Origin: JAKAGE01 sp035541415
Lineage (GTDB): Bacteria > Patescibacteriota > Minisyncoccia > UBA6257 > 2-01-FULL-56-20
DNA: 17,271 nucleotides
NCBI GenBank assembly: GCA_035541415.1
Contig: DATKNI010000032.1
Coordinates: forward strand, 1 to 17,271
Direction of reading: 5' to 3'
Under the pieces are notes generated by a model. It was not told the DNA's origin and made no database searches. It saw only the letters and a program-made list of their open reading frames with translations. Positions 6,493 to 12,659 of the stretch are shown here, piece by piece (position 1 is the first letter of the stretch; each line of letters begins with the position of its first letter). The translations under genes were made by a program, and so were the position numbers.

Positions 6493-7713
6493 ATGAAGCG
6501 CTCTTATATATTAGGCTTGGCAGTTCTTGCGGCATGCGCCGCTGCTTTTGCGTTCCGGACGGCGAGCGTCTCCGCGGCTACCGCCGGAGGAGCCGCCCCG
6601 GTGCTGAATACGAATTCCACAAAGCCGCTCGTGTATGCGGCGTGGGTTCCGTATTGGCAATCCCAGTCGGGGCAAGAGGATATTGCCCTCCACCTTGACG
6701 CCATGGACGAGGTGAGCCCGTTCTCTTACGAAATCGGAACCGGAGGAAGCTTGATCGACGATATGAACATCAATAATGGCTCATGGGACGGATGGTTTTC
6801 GGCTATAAAAGATTTAAACGTGAAGGTGATCCCGACGATTGCAGATTTTCAAACGAATGCGATTTACCGAATGCTTTCGAATACAAAGAGCCGTCAGGCT
6901 TTGGAAGATAACATTGCCGCACTCGTAAAAGCCCAGGGCTTTAACGGCATCGACATCGATTTTGAAGCGATGTCTCCGGCAACCCGGCCGTATTATTCGC
7001 TTTTTATCCAGGGCCTTGCCATGCGCCTGCATCCGTCGGCAAAGTTTCTCACGTGCACGGTTGTGCCGCGGAATGATCCGACCCGCGTCTACGCCACGGT
7101 CCCGTCGAATATTATTTACCCGGAAAGCTATCCGGTGCTCAACAAGTATTGCGACGAGGTGCGCTTGATGGCCTATGACCAGATGACGACCGACTTGCCG
7201 CTTGATGCCTCAAAAGGGAATGGCGCGCTTTATGCGCCGGTCGCCGATGCCGCATGGGCGAAATACGTCGTGAAAAGTGCGATCCAATATATCAGCCCCA
7301 AGAAGATCATGCTTGGCGTGCCTACGTATGGTTATGAATATGAGGTGTCGTGGGCCAATAACGAGACCACCTATCAACGCGTGCGAGCATTCAACTATTT
7401 CGACGCCATGGATCGCGCTGATTCGCTTGGCATTGCGCCAGTGCGGAACAGTGCAGGAGAGCTCAGCTTCACATTCACGTCGAGTACCTACATTGCGGAG
7501 CCATCAATCTTAGTTTCGACGGTTGCGTCCGCCCAGCCGATTGAGCTCAAAGCGCCCAATCCCGGCAACCTGACAACGTTCTTTGTCTCGTTCCCCGACG
7601 CCCAGTCCGTTGCGGCAAAAGTTTCGCTCGCAAAGCAGTATGGCCTTCGCGGCATCGTTCTTTTCAAAGGCGACGGCGGCATGGACCCGAATATCTGGAA
7701 TATGCTTGATTAA
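6493..7713 (+). CDS. Secreted glycoside hydrolase family 18 protein
   Basis: The protein is 406 residues from the ATG at 6493, which begins a signal peptide (MKRSYILGLAVLAACAAAFAF, then a small-residue region). An in-frame TTG at 6478 would only add five residues. A GH18 TIM barrel follows. The catalytic motif reads FNGIDIDFE with Asp154, Asp156 and proton donor Glu158; the first Asp of DxxDxDxE is Asn151. Later barrel strands are visible (VRLMAYDQM, IMLGVPTYGYEYE, LRGIVLFKGDGG). Members cut beta-1,4-linked GlcNAc polymers, and YaaH/SleL-like relatives act on peptidoglycan. There is no LysM domain here. It starts 11 bases past the mutY stop, probably as the second gene of a transcript, and converges on another secreted wall-type protein. 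Confidence 0.88.
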   Translation: MKRSYILGLAVLAACAAAFAFRTASVSAATAGGAAPVLNTNSTKPLVYAAWVPYWQSQSGQEDIALHLDAMDEVSPFSYEIGTGGSLIDDMNINNGSWDGWFSAIKDLNVKVIPTIADFQTNAIYRMLSNTKSRQALEDNIAALVKAQGFNGIDIDFEAMSPATRPYYSLFIQGLAMRLHPSAKFLTCTVVPRNDPTRVYATVPSNIIYPESYPVLNKYCDEVRLMAYDQMTTDLPLDASKGNGALYAPVADAAWAKYVVKSAIQYISPKKIMLGVPTYGYEYEVSWANNETTYQRVRAFNYFDAMDRADSLGIAPVRNSAGELSFTFTSSTYIAEPSILVSTVASAQPIELKAPNPGNLTTFFVSFPDAQSVAAKVSLAKQYGLRGIVLFKGDGGMDPNIWNMLD

Positions 7714-7714
7714 C

Positions 7715-7740
7715 AAAAAAGCCCCGCGAGGGGCCTTTTT
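7715..7740. terminator. Bidirectional terminator between convergent genes
   Basis: An A-run and GCCCC (7721-7725) pair with GGGGC (7730-7734) and a T-run, with one mismatch and a GCGA loop. It serves the GH18 gene on + and the 3D-domain gene on -, whose stop codons lie on either side. Confidence 0.82.
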
Positions 7741-7744
7741 GTTT

Positions 7745-8239
7745 CTATTTGACGATCGACGCAAGCGTTGTTGCGGAAGTCGTTGCCATGCTTTCGGAGA
7801 AGGTGATTCCCGGAGGCACGATTACGACCATGGCGCGTTGAACGCCAAAGCGGAGTGCTTGGTTGACCGACGGCATCCAGATATCAATTGATTTCTTGAA
7901 GTAAGGAGCCATGCGGTCTTCGACGATGAAGATTTTGTCCCCAAAAAGGTTTGGGATCATGACCTTCGTACCAAAGGGCAGCATATTGCTTGCCACGATG
8001 CCGTCATGCACATACGTGCCGTTCGCCGTGATGAACGGCGTGTCGTCGGTCTCATCCGGGACGCTCGCATAGGCCGTGATCCGGAGATCATAGGCCCGGG
8101 GAACGGCCTGGATAAGCGCCTCGTCGGCCGACGGAGCTGCCGTCGACGTTGGATCCGAGGCCGCGTTCGCTACGGCGAAAGAAACGAGAGAAACTGCAGT
8201 GGAAACGAGCACAACTATCGCAAAGAGTCTGTTTTTCAT
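7745..8239 (-). CDS. Secreted 3D-domain (double-psi beta-barrel) protein
   Basis: The protein is 164 residues from the ATG at 8239; an upstream in-frame ATG at 8287 would put a non-signal sequence before a clear signal peptide (MKNRLFAIVVLVSTAVSL, cleaved near ANA-AS). A Ser/Thr/Pro-rich spacer leads to a 3D domain: ITAYAS, then LPFGTKVMIPNLFG, then VEDRM and IDIWM, the Asp pattern that names the family. Such domains occur in MltA, RpfB/YabE and YuiC-like lytic transglycosylase relatives, so a role in peptidoglycan cleavage is likely but not certain. It converges on the GH18 gene with a shared terminator. No clear Shine-Dalgarno sequence is seen. Confidence 0.85.
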   Translation of the reverse strand: MKNRLFAIVVLVSTAVSLVSFAVANAASDPTSTAAPSADEALIQAVPRAYDLRITAYASVPDETDDTPFITANGTYVHDGIVASNMLPFGTKVMIPNLFGDKIFIVEDRMAPYFKKSIDIWMPSVNQALRFGVQRAMVVIVPPGITFSESMATTSATTLASIVK

Positions 8240-8301
8240 AATGGGTGTATTAAATGGCAGCCAGGTCACACAGAAATACTCGTTCACGCGGCATTCCCAA
8301 T

Positions 8302-8322
8302 AAAAACGCCCCTCATCGGGGC
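8302..8322 (-). terminator. Rho-independent terminator on the - strand
   Basis: On the - strand GCCCC and GGGGC (8318-8322 with 8308-8312) close on a GATGA loop and are followed by G-TTTTT. It lies upstream of the 3D-domain gene, so it ends a different - strand transcript, most simply one starting at the promoter at 8543-8571. Confidence 0.7.
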
Positions 8323-8416
8323 TACCATAGCTACTATTTAATTACCGGGATAGTATAGCGCAGGCGATCCCAAAAGTCAATGTTTCCAGGATGGCTCAAA
8401 AACCTAGGTAAAATCA

Positions 8417-8521
8417 GCATTTTTTGATTAAAAAATGCGCAAAAGAAGGGGTTTTAGCCGGAGGGAAACGAAACCTCCAGAGGAGGTTTCCCGACTAGAG
8501 CCCCTACATTTGCGCGTTTTT
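8417..8521. repeat. Large nested inverted repeat with competing stems
   Basis: Stem 1 pairs 8431-8443 with 8509-8521 (13 bp). After a symmetric 3x3 internal loop, stem 2 pairs 8447-8457 with 8495-8505 (11 bp). The apex is either GAAACCTCC/GGAGGTTTC (8470-8478 with 8482-8490) or GGGAAAC/GTTTCCC (8463-8469 with 8486-8492); these exclude each other. A third hairpin, GCATTTTTT/AAAAAATGC (8417-8425 with 8430-8438), competes with stem 1. Read as + strand RNA, stems 1 and 2 have no mismatches and three U-G wobbles; on the - strand those become A-C mismatches. Confidence 0.75.
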
Positions 8522-8542
8522 AACGACCCGGAAGTTGCCCGG

Positions 8543-8571
8543 ATTATAGAAAATATAGGCTTAAAATACAA
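8543..8571 (-). promoter_or_regulatory. Promoter TTGTAT-N17-TATAAT on the - strand
   Basis: On the - strand TTGTAT (8566-8571) and TATAAT (8543-8548) are 17 bases apart, giving initiation near 8536. It lies just past the end of the DUF2127-type gene and faces a region without a protein gene. Confidence 0.62.
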
Positions 8572-8583
8572 GCGCCGGCTGAA

Positions 8584-9075
8584 CTAGGCAGCCACAGCCC
8601 GGGCGATCCGCCTTTTATGCTTCCATTCGTGGAGGATGAGGCCGATGAGGACGAAATCGAATATTGTGACGAGCAAAAGGAGAAGGGAAGGAATAAAAAA
8701 ATAGCTGTAGATTTGATAGGCGGCGAGTGCGGCAAAAATGGCCGCAGCAAAGGGATAGGCCCATAGCTTTTTATAATAGATAGCCACGAGCGCCGCGATC
8801 TTCACGATCCCGTGGGATATCAGGATAAAAGCCCAGAAATATTGTTCTGGACCGATGAACCGCTGGAACCCCTGGATGAAATAGTTCCACAGGAAGTCAC
8901 GGGGCTGTTCGTTGATCTCGCCGCCGATCACGAATGCAAGCATGCCGTTCAATTGCGCCGTTGTAAGGATATAAAAGAGAACGCCGAAGATCATTTCGAG
9001 CGCCGTGATAATGGCTTTCAAGACGATGCCAATATCAAAAAGCACATGGTATGTCTTTTCTGAAATAAGTTTCAT
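8584..9075 (-). CDS. DUF2127-type integral membrane protein
   Basis: This 163-residue protein has four predicted membrane segments, at about 13-36, 79-98, 105-120 and 127-148. The opening KTYHVLFDIGIVLKAIITAL plus Glu-Met and the later SHGIVKIAALVAIYYKKLWAYP match the pattern I associate with DUF2127, predicted membrane proteins of unknown function. The C terminus is basic and probably cytoplasmic. GGAG lies 11 bases before the ATG, slightly far. The start is three bases past the stop of the small upstream gene (9079-9294), so the two form one transcription unit. Confidence 0.75.
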   Translation of the reverse strand: MKLISEKTYHVLFDIGIVLKAIITALEMIFGVLFYILTTAQLNGMLAFVIGGEINEQPRDFLWNYFIQGFQRFIGPEQYFWAFILISHGIVKIAALVAIYYKKLWAYPFAAAIFAALAAYQIYSYFFIPSLLLLLVTIFDFVLIGLILHEWKHKRRIARAVAA

Positions 9076-9078
9076 TAT

Positions 9079-9294
9079 TTATTTTTCTCCTTTAAGGACG
9101 TTCCACAAGAAGAATGATACAAAAGATACTACGAATGAGGCGATGCCAAAGGTATCTTCGCGGGGCCAGCTTGCCAAATGGGTGAGCGGCCATGAGAGGG
9201 TCCACGGGTGGACGGCGGCGTTGAATACGATATAGAGCCAGCCAAACAGACCAAAGACAAAAAGCGTCAAAAAAAGCGACCGCCAAATTTTCAT
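9079..9294 (-). CDS. Small two-TM membrane protein, unknown function
   Basis: The protein is 71 residues from the ATG at 9294, with hydrophobic helices at about 5-24 and 47-66 and a W-rich loop (HPWTLSWPLTHLASWP). A TTG in frame at 9330 would add 12 charged residues; neither start has a convincing Shine-Dalgarno sequence. It is the first gene of a two-gene unit with the DUF2127-type protein, with a 3-bp gap, so the products may act together. No family is recognised. Confidence 0.6.
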   Translation of the reverse strand: MKIWRSLFLTLFVFGLFGWLYIVFNAAVHPWTLSWPLTHLASWPREDTFGIASFVVSFVSFFLWNVLKGEK

Positions 9295-9381
9295 ACGATT
9301 AATTATCCGATAAAAATCCTTGCTTTTCAATGTTCCGCATGTTATATATTAGCCTTTCGGGCGTATATTAGAACACTGGAT

Positions 9382-10021
9382 ATGAAGAAAAATTCCAAAA
9401 TATGCATCATCGGATCCGGTTTGGTGGGATCACTCCTTGCAACCCTCCTCGCTGAATCCGGCTTTCCTGTCGACGATCACCCAGCTTTCGGGCGGCCCCT
9501 GGAATTTCGGCGATCGCGTTCTTCTCGTCGGTGACGCCGCGCACGCGATCACGCCGTTTTATGGCATGGGGATGAACGTCGGGTTTGAGGATTGCACGAT
9601 GCTGATGGACCTCCTCCGGAAAAACCGTTTTGATTTTGAGAAGACGTTCCGGAGCTTTACGGACCTCCGCAAGCCTGACACCGATGCCATGACGGAACTT
9701 TCATTCAAAAATTTTCAGAGCCTCGAGGAAAGCCCCGATCCCGCATATCACACGAAATGGCTGCTCGAACGCCGCATTGCGAAATTATTCCCGACGTGCT
9801 GGACGCCGACGTATGTCATGATTGCCTTTTCTCATCTGCCACTGCGCGAAGTCCCCGAGATAAAGGAGCGCGAGGAGCGGATTCTTCATTCGCTCATCCG
9901 AAAGCATCCTGATATACTTTCTGTAGCCGATGGGGCCCTTACCGAGCTTGTAAAAGCGGAAGTAGGGGAGGAACTTTATCTTCCATCGGATTTGGAGTAT
10001 AATGCCTCGAATGTACGATAG
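9382..10021 (+). pseudogene. Kynurenine 3-monooxygenase remnant, internal deletion plus frameshift
   Basis: The ATG at 9382 opens with MKKNSKICIIGSGLVGSLLA, the FAD-binding GxGxxG fold, for about 28 residues to ESGF. The frame then makes non-homologous sequence and stops at 9534. From about 9465 the +2 frame continues with STITQLSGGPWNFGDRVLLV, then GDAAHAITPFYGMGMNVGFEDC, ELSFKNF and FPTCWTPTYVMIAFSHLP, the C-terminal half of KMO-type flavin hydroxylases, to 10021. Full-length KMO is about 450 residues, so roughly 240-260 residues in the middle are gone. The enzyme hydroxylates kynurenine in tryptophan breakdown and needs the missing substrate-binding part. No other pathway genes are in the window. 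Confidence 0.85.
9975..10003 (+). promoter_or_regulatory. Promoter TTTATC-N17-TATAAT
   Basis: A perfect TATAAT (9998-10003), inside the tail of the KMO remnant, lies 17 bases after TTTATC. Initiation near 10010 gives a leader of about 45 nt to the gene at 10055. Confidence 0.5.
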
Positions 10022-10054
10022 CTCTTTGGGGTTACCAACAAACTAGGAGGTTGT

Positions 10055-10393
10055 ATGGCACGCGCAGTTGAGATTTCGAGCGATCTTCTTGAGGATCTCG
10101 CCATGGGAGTTTTGGCGCAGACTTCTCTTGAAGGCTGCAAAGATATCGACCTCGATGTATTCGGCAAAGGATTCGCCGAAATCACGGGCGGAACCATCCG
10201 ATATGAACCAGGGACGCGATCGCTTCACGCGAAAGATGGCACTATCGTCCACCTCAACTTGTTCTCGACCGCCGGTGGAAATGCATACCGGAAAATCAGC
10301 CATCTCATAACAAGGCGCGGCGAAGAATTCGTAGAGTGCAGCGTGCGACCGCTCGCACAGCAGCTTTTGGGGCATCTTTCCCTCGCCGCATAA
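10055..10393 (+). CDS. Hypothetical protein, 112 residues
   Basis: No family is recognised. The protein is soluble with no signal or TM segment. The N-terminal third is helical and acidic (LLEDLAMGVLAQTSLEG), the middle looks beta-rich (GFAEITGGTIRYEPGT, TIVHLNLFSTAGG), and the end is helical again (LAQQLLGHLSLAA). Expression signals are strong for this window: TATAAT promoter, AGGAGG four bases before the ATG, and a terminator right after the stop. It is flanked by two gene remnants yet keeps an intact frame and signals, which suggests selection for it. Confidence 0.65.
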   Translation: MARAVEISSDLLEDLAMGVLAQTSLEGCKDIDLDVFGKGFAEITGGTIRYEPGTRSLHAKDGTIVHLNLFSTAGGNAYRKISHLITRRGEEFVECSVRPLAQQLLGHLSLAA

Positions 10394-10408
10394 CCGTGCG
10401 GCGCAAAA

Positions 10409-10438
10409 CGGCGCAATGTATTTCGCGCCGATTTTTTT
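10409..10438. terminator. Rho-independent terminator between convergent genes
   Basis: CGGCGC (10409-10414) pairs with GCGCCG (10425-10430), followed by seven T at 10432-10438. It ends the 10055 gene on +. The opposite strand has a shorter T-run and may serve the dehydrogenase remnant. Confidence 0.8.
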
Positions 10439-10457
10439 ATCTCGCGCATAGGCCGTG

Positions 10458-10715
10458 CTACCGTTGGCCGAGCTTCTTGTTGATTGTCTCAAGCGTGTTC
10501 AGGAGTTCGGGCCTTACGTGGACTGATTCTGCAAATTGGATGAGCGCGCGAACGTCCTTCGGGAGGCACGGGCCGCCATAGCCCCGGTATCCGTCCGCGA
10601 GCACATTAAAGTGGCTCGGGCCGATGCGGGAATCGCGCGATGCGCCCTCTTTCACGACGTCGTAGTCGACGCCTGCGGCGCGGCAAATGTCAAAAAACTG
10701 GTTTGCAAAGACCTT
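10458..10715 (-). pseudogene. Nucleotide-sugar (UDP-glucose-type) dehydrogenase fragment
   Basis: About 85 residues keep the central part of the UDP-glucose/GDP-mannose dehydrogenase family: KVFANQFFDICRAAGVDYD, then SRDSRIGPSH, then GYRGYGGPCLPKDVRALIQF with the catalytic Cys of GGxCxPKD. The N-terminal NAD-binding Rossmann domain (about 200 residues) is missing. Upstream of 10715 the frame runs open to 10772 but reads as basic, non-homologous sequence. The stop at 10458 comes where short family members lacking the UDP-binding C-terminal domain could end, so only the N-terminal loss is certain. Without the NAD domain the oxidation of UDP-sugars to uronic acids is not possible. Confidence 0.82.
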
Positions 10716-10790
10716 GAGCCGCCTCCTGAAGAACCTGGAGCAGAAACGGAATAAGAGTCTGGGTTGAAGCAATATGTTATTCTCTTAAAT

Positions 10791-11582
10791 ATGAACAAAT
10801 TCGAAAGCTTTCCCCAGCCGCCGGAAGCTATGCCAGAAAATGAGGTAATCGAAGAAAAACTTCAGCCGCCCGAGCAAGAACCAGAGAAGAGGGAGGCCCC
10901 TCGTAAAGGAATCAGTTCGCGAGTCAAAAGATTGGCGGGTACGCTTGCGCTCGCAGGGGCTGCGCTTTTGCATCCTGAAGGTGCGCAGGCACAGAAAAAT
11001 GTTGATCAGCAAAAAATTGAGATACAGGAAACACAGGAAATTGCGAAATGCCAAAAATGGCTGAATGGTTTAGGCGAAAAGGAGCCGATGTTTAAGGGAG
11101 CCGCCATCGGATGGGGCTTGGAATTTCAGAGTAAATATGTTCATCACGAAGCCGTAGATGATGAATATGCAATGAAATTTTATACTGTGCGTCTTGCCAA
11201 TAACACCGAATTCGATATTGCGACGAATTTGCCCTACACAGCTCAATCATTTGAAGAAGCGGTTCGTGAAGGAGTGGCCAAACTGCGCGGTTTCGACGGC
11301 GTTGTGCGTGATTACTCAGCAGAGCTTCCAAGCGGCGTTGAAGTTCAGATGGATGCTGCCGCAAAAGAAGCAATGAAAAAAAACGGAATCATAATCTCAA
11401 AAGGAATTCTTTATGCAAAAGGAGCCGATGGCGCAACGTTCCCTTTTAATTTACAGGAAAAGATCTACGGCAAGGTTTCATTTGAAGCCGAAGGGGATGG
11501 GGTAAGGATGACCATAAACATTGCGCGGGGCGGCAATAAGCAAATTTATAAAATCCACAAAGGCGTATTGAGCCAATCGTAG
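10791..11582 (+). CDS. Predicted membrane-anchored or exported protein, unknown function
   Basis: The protein is 263 residues from the ATG at 10791; a TTG at 10764 would add nine residues and is less likely. The first 45 residues are polar, with many Glu and Pro (EEKLQPPEQEPEKREAP), then a basic patch and a short hydrophobic stretch (LAGTLALAGAALLHPEGAQA) that could be a late signal or anchor. The remaining 190 residues are soluble, with beta-strand-like alternation (KFYTVRLANNTEFDI, GKVSFEAEGDGVRMTINI). I do not recognise the fold. The long polar N terminus before the signal-like segment resembles many CPR proteins. Base composition is a little AT-richer than the ftsA-ftsZ block. Confidence 0.65.
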   Translation: MNKFESFPQPPEAMPENEVIEEKLQPPEQEPEKREAPRKGISSRVKRLAGTLALAGAALLHPEGAQAQKNVDQQKIEIQETQEIAKCQKWLNGLGEKEPMFKGAAIGWGLEFQSKYVHHEAVDDEYAMKFYTVRLANNTEFDIATNLPYTAQSFEEAVREGVAKLRGFDGVVRDYSAELPSGVEVQMDAAAKEAMKKNGIIISKGILYAKGADGATFPFNLQEKIYGKVSFEAEGDGVRMTINIARGGNKQIYKIHKGVLSQS

Positions 11583-11626
11583 TCCTTCATTCAAAACGTG
11601 ACTTCACCTATTCGATTCTCATAATC

Positions 11627-11932
11627 ATGAGAAAATATTTAATGGATGTCATCTTCGGAATCGTTATCGGCATCGTTTCGTTTTGCGCCCTGTTTTTTGT
11701 AATTACGCCAGGTTCTGCCAATATAATTATTCTTATTGTTCTGGATGTCGTTGCATTTCTTGGATATATGAGATTTTCCAGCATCAAAAAAAGGTTTAAT
11801 GAGGTAAAATCTAATAGAGTTCAGGCCATCTTTTTTGCTTTTGCGATCTACAATATTGGCCTTATCGCCTCAATGGCGTTGGTTGCAATGTACGTTGCCA
11901 GTAATTTTTGGGGAGCGCCGGGATTGTTTTAA
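11627..11932 (+). CDS. Small membrane protein, tandem paralogue 1
   Basis: This 101-residue protein has three predicted membrane helices (about 6-27, 31-49 and 66-91) and a basic loop (SSIKKRFNEVKSNR) between the second and third. The family is unknown. It aligns by eye with the next gene: both start M-(K/R)-K-Y-x-x-D-x-x-x-G-I, have a similar hydrophobic layout, and have a Lys/Asn-rich loop after the second helix. No Shine-Dalgarno sequence precedes the ATG; its frame ends 14 bases before the ATG of the next gene. The region is AT-rich compared with the division genes. Confidence 0.65.
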   Translation: MRKYLMDVIFGIVIGIVSFCALFFVITPGSANIIILIVLDVVAFLGYMRFSSIKKRFNEVKSNRVQAIFFAFAIYNIGLIASMALVAMYVASNFWGAPGLF

Positions 11933-11946
11933 CGCAAAACGGTGCG

Positions 11947-12243
11947 ATGAAAAAATATTGGATAGATATAGTCGCTGGGATCGAAGCGGCAATGGCTTGT
12001 TTTATTGTGGCGTTCATCGTCGCCGCATCAACCACTCGATCTTTCATGTTGTTGGCGATATCAATGCTCGTTCTGCTTATAATAAGCGCTATTTTGTATC
12101 TGAAGTCAGGCTATTTCAAAAAAAATCATGAAAATAAGTTCTCTGTTGCTGGAAGTATGATGTTCGTCCTTGGCGTACTTATCGTGATGGCGATAATAAT
12201 GTATTTGGCTTTTGGATCGATAACCTTAAGCATCCCTGGCTAA
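11947..12243 (+). CDS. Small membrane protein, tandem paralogue 2
   Basis: The protein is 98 residues from the ATG at 11947, chosen because MKKYWIDIVAGI aligns with the start of the gene before it; the frame is open from 11908 but that part overlaps the upstream gene. Three membrane helices are predicted (about 6-26, 30-48 and 66-90), with a basic loop KSGYFKKNHENK between the second and third. The pair probably arose by duplication and has diverged well beyond easy DNA recognition. Function is unknown. The gene ends where the repeat-rich gap begins. Confidence 0.62.
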   Translation: MKKYWIDIVAGIEAAMACFIVAFIVAASTTRSFMLLAISMLVLLIISAILYLKSGYFKKNHENKFSVAGSMMFVLGVLIVMAIIMYLAFGSITLSIPG

Positions 12244-12318
12244 TGTTTTAATGATCTTGAGTAGATCAGTTACGGCGTCCTCCAAAATCATTCCAGCGTT
12301 CTTGCGCCGGAGCGGGTA

Positions 12319-12432
12319 ACGGGAATCTCACTGCTCGCTCGGCTTTGCCTCGCTGCGCTTTCGGAACCCTCGGTTCCGCACTGTCGCGCGAAACGCGCGA
12401 CCCTCCGACCCACCCCTCTGTCCGATTCCCGT
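12319..12432. repeat. Structured intergenic element, family B
   Basis: A 9-bp inverted repeat, ACGGGAATC/GATTCCCGT (12319-12327 with 12424-12432), encloses three hairpins: GGC-TTT-GCC near 12341-12349, CGGAACC/GGTTCCG (12362-12368 with 12372-12378) and GTCGCGCG-AAA-CGCGCGAC (12383-12401). Reversed, its GAGGGTC...GACA order resembles the GAGGTGC...GACA order of family A, so the two may be related. From memory, elements of this look recur in CPR genomes, but I cannot check that here. No T-run follows. Confidence 0.65.
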
Positions 12433-12445
12433 CATCCGAAACAGG

Positions 12446-12577
12446 CAAGCAGAACTCAGAATGCCTTCTTTGAGGGCTCTCGGAGCCCAGCCGTTCTTAC
12501 GGGCTGGGCGAGAGCTGAGGTGCGTGCGCAGCAGCGCACGACACCGTACCTCAAAAAGGCATTCTGAGTTCTGCTTG
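12446..12577. repeat. Structured intergenic element, family A, copy 2
   Basis: Outer arms of about 28 bp (12446-12474 with 12550-12577, one extra base on the left) enclose GAGGGCTCTCGGAG (12472-12485; 13 of 14 bases match 506-519 in copy 1). Next comes a variable hairpin, GCCCAGCC/GGCTGGGC, framed by GCTCTCG/CGAGAGC, and then the 36-nt core at 12517-12552. The core differs from copy 1 at four positions, and these fall into two base pairs: C-G becomes T-A and C-G becomes G-C. The outer arms are unrelated to those of copy 1. Confidence 0.8.
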
Positions 12578-12659
12578 ATGAGCGGGTTAGTCCACGACAT
12601 TAGAGCCTATTGGCTACTAAAGGCCGGGTGGTTTCCGATACCTCAACTTTACCACGACC

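Larger units (their letters stand above)
8302..8536 (-). ncRNA. Candidate structured non-coding RNA
   Basis: A stretch of about 235 nt without a credible ORF lies between a consensus - strand promoter and a - strand terminator. It contains the large nested inverted repeat at 8431-8521 and a further GGGAT/ATCCC pairing (8347-8351 with 8367-8371). I compared it by eye with tmRNA, RNase P RNA, SRP RNA and 6S RNA and saw none of their hallmarks. The alternative is that the structure only ends the 8584-9294 operon. The strand is not certain: three G-U pairs in the big stems favour a + strand transcript, for which only a lone TAAAAT (8409-8414) is visible. Confidence 0.4.
12244..12659. other. 416-bp gap without a convincing gene, two structured repeats
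   Basis: The gap opens with a 6-bp hairpin, TGATCT/AGATCA (12252-12257 with 12263-12268), that has no U-tract. Elements B (12319-12432) and A copy 2 (12446-12577) fill the middle. The last 80 bases before the gene at 12660 show no clear promoter or Shine-Dalgarno sequence. Open frames across the repeats read as low-complexity Arg/Ser-rich sequence and are not credible genes. Confidence 0.7.

Noticed and set aside
8431..8521. The inverted repeat read as tmRNA, RNase P RNA, SRP RNA or 6S RNA
   Set aside because: None of the conserved cores of these RNAs is visible: no tRNA-like end, no P RNA signature blocks, no SRP apical loop and no 6S central bubble.
12226..12330. A - strand open frame of about 33 codons reading R-K-N-A-G-M-I-L-E-D-A-V-T-D-L-L-K-I-I
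   Set aside because: It looks like the helical end of a protein, but it has no start region, begins at a stop inside element B and overlaps the end of the + strand membrane protein gene. It may be a gene tail cut by the repeat; too short to call.
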